Shown here: positions 40,220-43,692 of the stretch, piece by piece
Layout: each line of letters begins with the position of its first letter
Position numbering within the stretch: the first letter of the stretch is position 1
NCBI GenBank assembly: GCA_048526005.1
Contig: DBFVEH010000008.1
Location: 1 to 43,692 of the forward strand
Source: QALR01 sp900552255
Lineage (GTDB): Bacteria; Bacillota; Clostridia; Oscillospirales; CAG-272
DNA length: 43,692 bases
Direction of reading: 5' to 3'
Position numbers and translations under genes: made by a program
Notes under the pieces: generated by a model
What the model saw: only the letters and a program-made list of their open reading frames with translations
Told to the model about the DNA's origin: nothing
Database searches by the model: none

Positions 40220-41213
40220 CTCCTGTCAATGTTTCAATTACAGCATTTTCAGGAAGATCAACAAATAATATATTATATATTTCCGTTAAAACTTCTTTTA
40301 CCCAAGGAGCAGCTTCTGTATAACCCTCAAATATATCACATAGTTTGTTATACATATCGAGCATCGCGTTAGACATCTTCTCAGAAATTTTTGAGGCAAA
40401 AGATCCAACTGCTCCCACAATAGCAGATACAATAACATCGTGATAATCTATTTCTTTGAAACTTTTTCCATCCAATAATTGATCGAAAATACTCCCTATT
40501 CCCACAGATATACCATCAAACATGGCTTCAACCACATCCCCTGCTACACCCGACAAGTTCAATCCCATACCAATGCCAGAGATTGCTCCTGTTACAGCGC
40601 CTGCCATAGTAGATAGGAAAATATTTTTACCAGCCACTTTAGCCGAAATATACCCATTAACAGCCCCCTTAACGGTTGAATAAGCAAATTTCAGCCAACT
40701 CCAATGCCCATCGGGGTCGTCCATATTCCCCGGGTTATTCCAGCAATATGTATACAAATTCAGGCTCAGCGGATCATTTGCATCCGTGTATTGCCACCCG
40801 TCCTGCTGTGTAAATCTGCCATATGCGCTGTCGTAATATCTCGCACGCAGGTACACCGTCTTCGTCTGCTTGTCGAAATATTCCCCGCAGTAACGGAACG
40901 GGTTGTTGTCCGTGTCGAGCGCATCCCACTCGCGGCCAAACGCGTCATACTCATAGGTTTTGAGGATATTCCCCATGCCGTCCGTCAGCATGATTACGTC
41001 GCCATGCGCGTTTTGGTGGTAATATGTTTGCACGCCCGCCGTTTCCGCGTAAATCAGCCAGATTCAGCGGAAGTACACCGTCGTCGTGCTTCCGCTTACA
41101 TCTGCAACGATATTCGTCCCGTCCCATACATGAACCGTGCTGCCGACGCTGTGACGCAATCCGTCCGCACGATAGGTGTAATAGGTATACCCTACATTAT
41201 CCGGCGTTGTCTG
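40212..41213 (-). pseudogene. Truncated Rhs core with variable toxin tip, interrupted by a stop codon
   Basis: Translation from 41213 leftward reads QTTPDNVGYTYYTYRADGL and then typical YD-repeat/Rhs core up to an in-frame TGA (41064-41066), after which the frame continues as IWLIYAETAGVQTYYHQNAHGD. The core ends with RYYDSAYGRFTQQDGW and the YTYCWNNPGNMDDPDGH junction. Beyond it a variable tip of about 165 residues follows, with Gly/Ala-rich hydrophobic stretches (AGAVTGAISGIGMGLNLSGVAG) but no nuclease motif, which suggests a pore-forming or membrane-acting toxin. There is no 5' part of an rhs gene, so it is a displaced cassette, possibly donor DNA for recombination with the full gene outside the window. 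Confidence 0.8.
40729..40965. repeat. 237-bp Rhs core repeat, copy A
   Basis: Matches 43456-43692 at 230 of 237 positions (offset 2727). It encodes the last part of the Rhs core before the variable tip. Six of the seven differences are silent; the only change is Lys/Glu in KQTKTVYL. The repeat continues beyond the window on the other side, so its full length is unknown. Confidence 0.93.
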
Positions 41214-41280
41214 TCATATTCAATATACCATATTTGGATATATTTTGTCAATATTTGATTTTTATTTTTCGATATTCAAC

Positions 41281-41437
41281 ACAATTTTGGCATAATTTTA
41301 AAAATTATTACAAAAATTTCCTAATTCGTGTTGACAAATGGAAAATTTTAGGATATAATAGCCTTGCAATGATAAACTCCATTATCATCACTCAACTGAT
41401 TTCAAGAGAAAGGGCCTGCCAATTTGGCAGGCTCTTT
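41281..41437 (+). repeat. 157-bp Rhs boundary element, copy 2
   Basis: Second copy of 39554-39710. TTGACA (41331-41336), 17-bp spacer, TATAAT (41354-41359), hairpin ATGATAA/TTATCAT (41369-41388), terminator-like stem (41409-41437). It follows the immunity-like gene 41455-41934 in the same relative position as copy 1. The T-tract after the stem is weak (CTCTTTCCC). The 65 bp between this element and the Rhs fragment (41214-41280) are very AT-rich and hold nothing recognised. Confidence 0.88.
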
Positions 41438-41440
41438 CCC
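41366..41440 (+). ncRNA. Candidate small RNA, about 75 nt, copy 2
   Basis: Same layout as copy 1, with a better -10 hexamer (TATAAT). The loop base of the terminator stem differs (T instead of A) while the stem is fully kept, which fits selection on RNA structure. Confidence 0.45.
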
Positions 41441-41454
41441 TTTGAATTTATGCC

Positions 41455-41934
41455 CTATTCACGAAATTCGTAATAAAATCTTCCTTTTCGATCTAATAAT
41501 TTACACGAAAGCATTTCCATTTCAATTTTTTTCATAAACTGTATATATTGAAGTATATTGTCCACACTCCTCCTTTTATCTGATAATAAAATCTCATAAT
41601 TCGTATTTTTTATTATACTTATGGCTTCATTACTTAACTTATTCATATTTACGCCATCAGTAACACGATAAACAATTTCTTCTAATGAATGAATTTTTTC
41701 AGTAATTAACATATTCATTGAATAATCGTATATTTCAAGAATTCCATAATCAGATATAATATAAGGAACAATAGCAAGATCGCTCGTAAAGTTATAATCA
41801 ATAACATTTATATATTTTTCAATAAAAAATATACTAAAAAGAATTTTTTTATTATAATAAAATATTTCATTAGATAGATTATTGTCTTTTCTTACCATCG
41901 TCAATAATTTGTCAGAGATAGTATAATTATTCAT
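41455..41934 (-). CDS. Orphan immunity-like protein of the Rhs locus
   Basis: 159 residues, strongly AT-rich, no membrane helix. It begins MNNYTISDKLLTMVRKDNN and ends ILQYIQFMKKIEMEMLSCKLLDRKGRFYYEFRE. The ATG overlaps (ATGA) the stop of a small frame encoding the end of an E5-like toxin domain (41931-42086), the same toxin-then-immunity order as the downstream cassette, so it is probably an immunity gene left behind when its toxin was displaced. The family was not recognised; a faint resemblance to the C-terminus of 42303-42761 is seen. Confidence 0.55.
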   Translation of the reverse strand: MNNYTISDKLLTMVRKDNNLSNEIFYYNKKILFSIFFIEKYINVIDYNFTSDLAIVPYIISDYGILEIYDYSMNMLITEKIHSLEEIVYRVTDGVNMNKLSNEAISIIKNTNYEILLSDKRRSVDNILQYIQFMKKIEMEMLSCKLLDRKGRFYYEFRE

Positions 41935-42086
41935 TTTGGCAATATAGTTATGTCCTTGTCAATAATAAAATCAGACATATCATATTGACTTATTTGAACA
42001 ATTTTTCCCGTTACATTATCAACAACAACATAACCTCCTTTCTCATTAAAATATACAAGGCATTCATTCCCAGTGTATCTTCCCAT
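41931..42086 (-). pseudogene. Remnant of a colicin E5-like RNase toxin C-terminus
   Basis: 51 codons from ATG 42086: the segment NECLVYFNEKGGYVVVDNV and then TGKIVQIS matches the end of the toxin encoded at 42765-43692 (SATVYYTKEGAYVIVDDIT, then KEIVQIS). The catalytic N-terminal half of the domain is missing and a stop lies just upstream, so it is not a working toxin. It overlaps the immunity-like gene 41455-41934 by 4 bp. Confidence 0.65.
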
Positions 42087-42087
42087 T

Positions 42088-42302
42088 TTAATAGATTCTC
42101 TTTATTTCATTCATTATTTTTAGCCAATTCATACTCAAAAGGTAATCAACAACTTCCAACAACCGCTGTTTATATGCTTCAAATTCTAAATAATTCTTTC
42201 GATTCCGATTTAATTATACAAAAATTTATAATCACTTACCATATTGAAGCTTAAAATTTACAAAGAATCATCTCATTTACACTTACCAAGTACATCACTA
42301 AA
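42088..42302 (-). other. Gene debris upstream of the orphan toxin remnant
   Basis: An open stretch without start codon, ending at 42088, reads NYLEFEAYKQRLLEVV then DYLLSMNWLKIMNEIKRIY, which looks like the C-terminus of a lost helical protein, perhaps another immunity gene. No ribosome site or full gene is present. Confidence 0.4.
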
Positions 42303-42761
42303 TTAATAAAATTCAAAAAATAATCCTTCAACTTCAAAACTGCTAAATACTTGTTGAACTCGGCATTTGAGATGATCATTACTAAACAAAAATTCTATAT
42401 ATTTTTGAAGCCTTTTTTTGGATATTTTATTTTCTGTTTCTAATATTTCTATATAACAGTGTTCTTGTAATATGCGCACCTCCTTAGGAACATCTTTTAA
42501 TTTTGTTCTACCCGTTTTTTTTAGTAAATATTTTTCAAAATCAAATTTCTCTACTTGTCTTATATTTAATTCAAATTCGTATAATTCAAACCATTTATTA
42601 CCATGAACATAATATGGCGTCAAGATACAATCATATATACCAACATATTCACAATAATAATTATTTAATTGACGATAAAACTCAGAAAAATTATATAATA
42701 ATTCTCCGTTTAATGTTCTTATCGGATTCAATAACATTATAATATTACCTATGCTATCCAT
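42303..42761 (-). CDS. Predicted immunity protein for the E5-like Rhs toxin
   Basis: 152 residues, AT-rich, cytoplasmic, mixed alpha/beta with many aromatic and acidic residues (YEFELNIRQVEKFDFEKYLLKK). It starts 3 bp after the toxin stop codon with AAGGGG as ribosome site, so it is made together with the toxin. Position is the main evidence for an immunity role; I do not recognise the family. Confidence 0.6.
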   Translation of the reverse strand: MDSIGNIIMLLNPIRTLNGELLYNFSEFYRQLNNYYCEYVGIYDCILTPYYVHGNKWFELYEFELNIRQVEKFDFEKYLLKKTGRTKLKDVPKEVRILQEHCYIEILETENKISKKRLQKYIEFLFSNDHLKCRVQQVFSSFEVEGLFFEFY

Positions 42762-42764
42762 AAC

Positions 42765-43692
42765 TTACCCCTTAGGAATATAAGGATTAACAATGTTTGG
42801 ATCAGGTATCCATGTAGATGGATTTATCCTATCACTTATTTGCACTATTTCTTTTGTTATGTCATCAACGATTACATATGCGCCTTCTTTTGTATAATAA
42901 ACCGTCGCAGAATTTTGAGTAGCTTTATTAATACTACTTCTCGTTGTATACGGTGAATTGATAGTATCTTTAATAAGTTGTCTATCCCATCCTCTGCTAT
43001 CCATCTGATTATTTAATTTAGTCTCAGATTTTACATCACTTCCAAATTTTACGTCCTTATTTGATGATTGACTACCACCTTGCGTCTGTGCGGCCGCTTG
43101 CGTTGTAGTATTATCATAATAATTATTAAACAACCAAGGATTGGAAACAACCCAATTTGTACCTACTGACGCAACAACTGTGGAAGCCACTTCGATAGTA
43201 TCATATAATTGTTCATTCATGTTGTCTTTAATAACATTGATGCCAGTGACCGCCTCCATTGCATCTGCTGTGCCATATCCAACACAAATGAGACCGGCTG
43301 TTGCGGTAGCAGCAAGCCCAGCCGCCACAAGCGGTGTCGCTGCTCCGCCTGTGGCCACCACCGTAGCAAGAGCAACCACTCCCACCGCAACTGTCAGCAC
43401 TGCGCTCGCAAGCTTTTTCCAGTTAGGCCAACAGCCGGTCGGATCCGCCAAATTTCCCGGGTTATTCCAGCAATATGTATACAAATTCAGGCTCAGCGGA
43501 TCATTTGCATCCGTGTATTGCCACCCGTCCTGCTGTGTAAATCTGCCATACGCGCTGTCATAATATCTTGCACGCAGATATACTGTCTCCGTCTGCTTGT
43601 CGAAATATTCCCCGCAGTAACGGAACGGGTTGTTGTCCGTGTCGAGCGCATCCCACTCGCGGCCAAACGCGTCATACTCATAGGTTTTGAGG
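42765..43692 (-). CDS. Rhs protein C-terminus with colicin E5-like RNase tip (partial)
   Basis: Open to the window edge; only the last 308 codons are seen. It begins within the Rhs core (TYEYDAFGREWDALD, FRYCGEYFDKQTETVYLRARYYDSAYGRFTQQDGW), passes the DPLSLNLYTYCWNNPGN junction, then a hydrophobic Ala/Val/Gly-rich segment (about 85-150) and a Gln/Ser/Asn linker. The final 85 residues contain GWDRQLIKDTINSPYTTRSS, then ATVYYTKEGAYVIVDDIT and KEIVQISDRINPSTWIPD, which fits the colicin E5-type ribonuclease that cuts tRNA anticodon loops of Tyr, His, Asn and Asp tRNAs. The immunity gene follows 3 bp later. Rhs proteins are large surface or secreted toxins used in competition between bacteria. 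Confidence 0.82.
   Translation of the reverse strand, partial: LKTYEYDAFGREWDALDTDNNPFRYCGEYFDKQTETVYLRARYYDSAYGRFTQQDGWQYTDANDPLSLNLYTYCWNNPGNLADPTGCWPNWKKLASAVLTVAVGVVALATVVATGGAATPLVAAGLAATATAGLICVGYGTADAMEAVTGINVIKDNMNEQLYDTIEVASTVVASVGTNWVVSNPWLFNNYYDNTTTQAAAQTQGGSQSSNKDVKFGSDVKSETKLNNQMDSRGWDRQLIKDTINSPYTTRSSINKATQNSATVYYTKEGAYVIVDDITKEIVQISDRINPSTWIPDPNIVNPYIPKG
43456..43692. repeat. 237-bp Rhs core repeat, copy B
   Basis: Counterpart of 40729-40965; see there. It is cut by the end of the window. Confidence 0.93.

Overview
The window looks like a chromosome segment of an anaerobic, low-redundancy Firmicute of class Clostridia, probably a gut Oscillospirales/Christensenellales-type organism. 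This is inferred from the gene set: the class III anaerobic ribonucleotide reductase (NrdD/NrdG), oxygen-sensitive Fe-S L-serine dehydratase split into two subunits, WalRK with YycH and YycI, FakA with a DegV-type fatty-acid-binding protein, near-consensus sigma-A promoters and strong AGGAGG ribosome sites. Coding DNA is fairly GC-rich and intergenic DNA is AT-rich. No rRNA, tRNA or CRISPR array was seen.

Layout. 1-480 is a non-coding repeat-like block. 482-4221 (+) holds a monoglyceride-lipase-like hydrolase and a DegV/FakA fatty acid kinase pair, closed by a bidirectional terminator. 4284-5922 (-) is an ECF sigma factor with its membrane partner. 6141-9000 (+) carries a DUF1287 protein, a radical SAM protein and a C39-like lipoprotein peptidase behind a long structured leader. 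9206-12158 (-) has sdaAA, sdaAB and murA. 12408-12617 is a 93-bp tandem repeat. 12681-18841 (-) is the walR-walK-yycH-yycI cluster preceded by a membrane metalloprotease-like gene. 19221-20700 (+) has radC and a SIMPL-type secreted protein. 20872-23159 (-) has a small DUF6514-like gene, a secreted protein and a second sigma/anti-sigma pair. 23923-28277 (+) is nrdG, nrdD (with a fused glutaredoxin-like domain and NrdR boxes) and a thioredoxin reductase. 28383-30183 (+) has a GyrI-like protein, a sugar acetyltransferase and a VOC protein. 30703-31290 (-) is a membrane-anchored XRE regulator. 31723-35516 (+) is a four-gene acyltransferase-GT8-GT2-acyltransferase operon. 35648-39451 is an HxlR-controlled divergon whose leftward operon holds an NAD(P)H-binding protein, an MBL-like protein, a zinc macrodomain ADP-ribosyl hydrolase and an M-class (ADP-ribosylating) sirtuin. 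39554-43692 is the distal end of a polymorphic Rhs toxin locus with two cassettes, displaced toxin/immunity remnants and a 157-bp boundary repeat that looks like a small RNA gene.

Most promising systems: (1) the SirTM/macrodomain pair joined to a redox-type HxlR divergon, without the usual GcvH-L/lipoate ligase partners; (2) the Rhs cassette array, where each immunity gene is followed by the same promoter-hairpin-terminator element on the opposite strand; (3) an unassigned structured 5' leader in front of the C39-like lipoprotein; (4) the symmetrical acyltransferase/glycosyltransferase operon, which looks like an uncharacterised glycolipid pathway. All function calls rest on reading motifs and context; no database search was possible.
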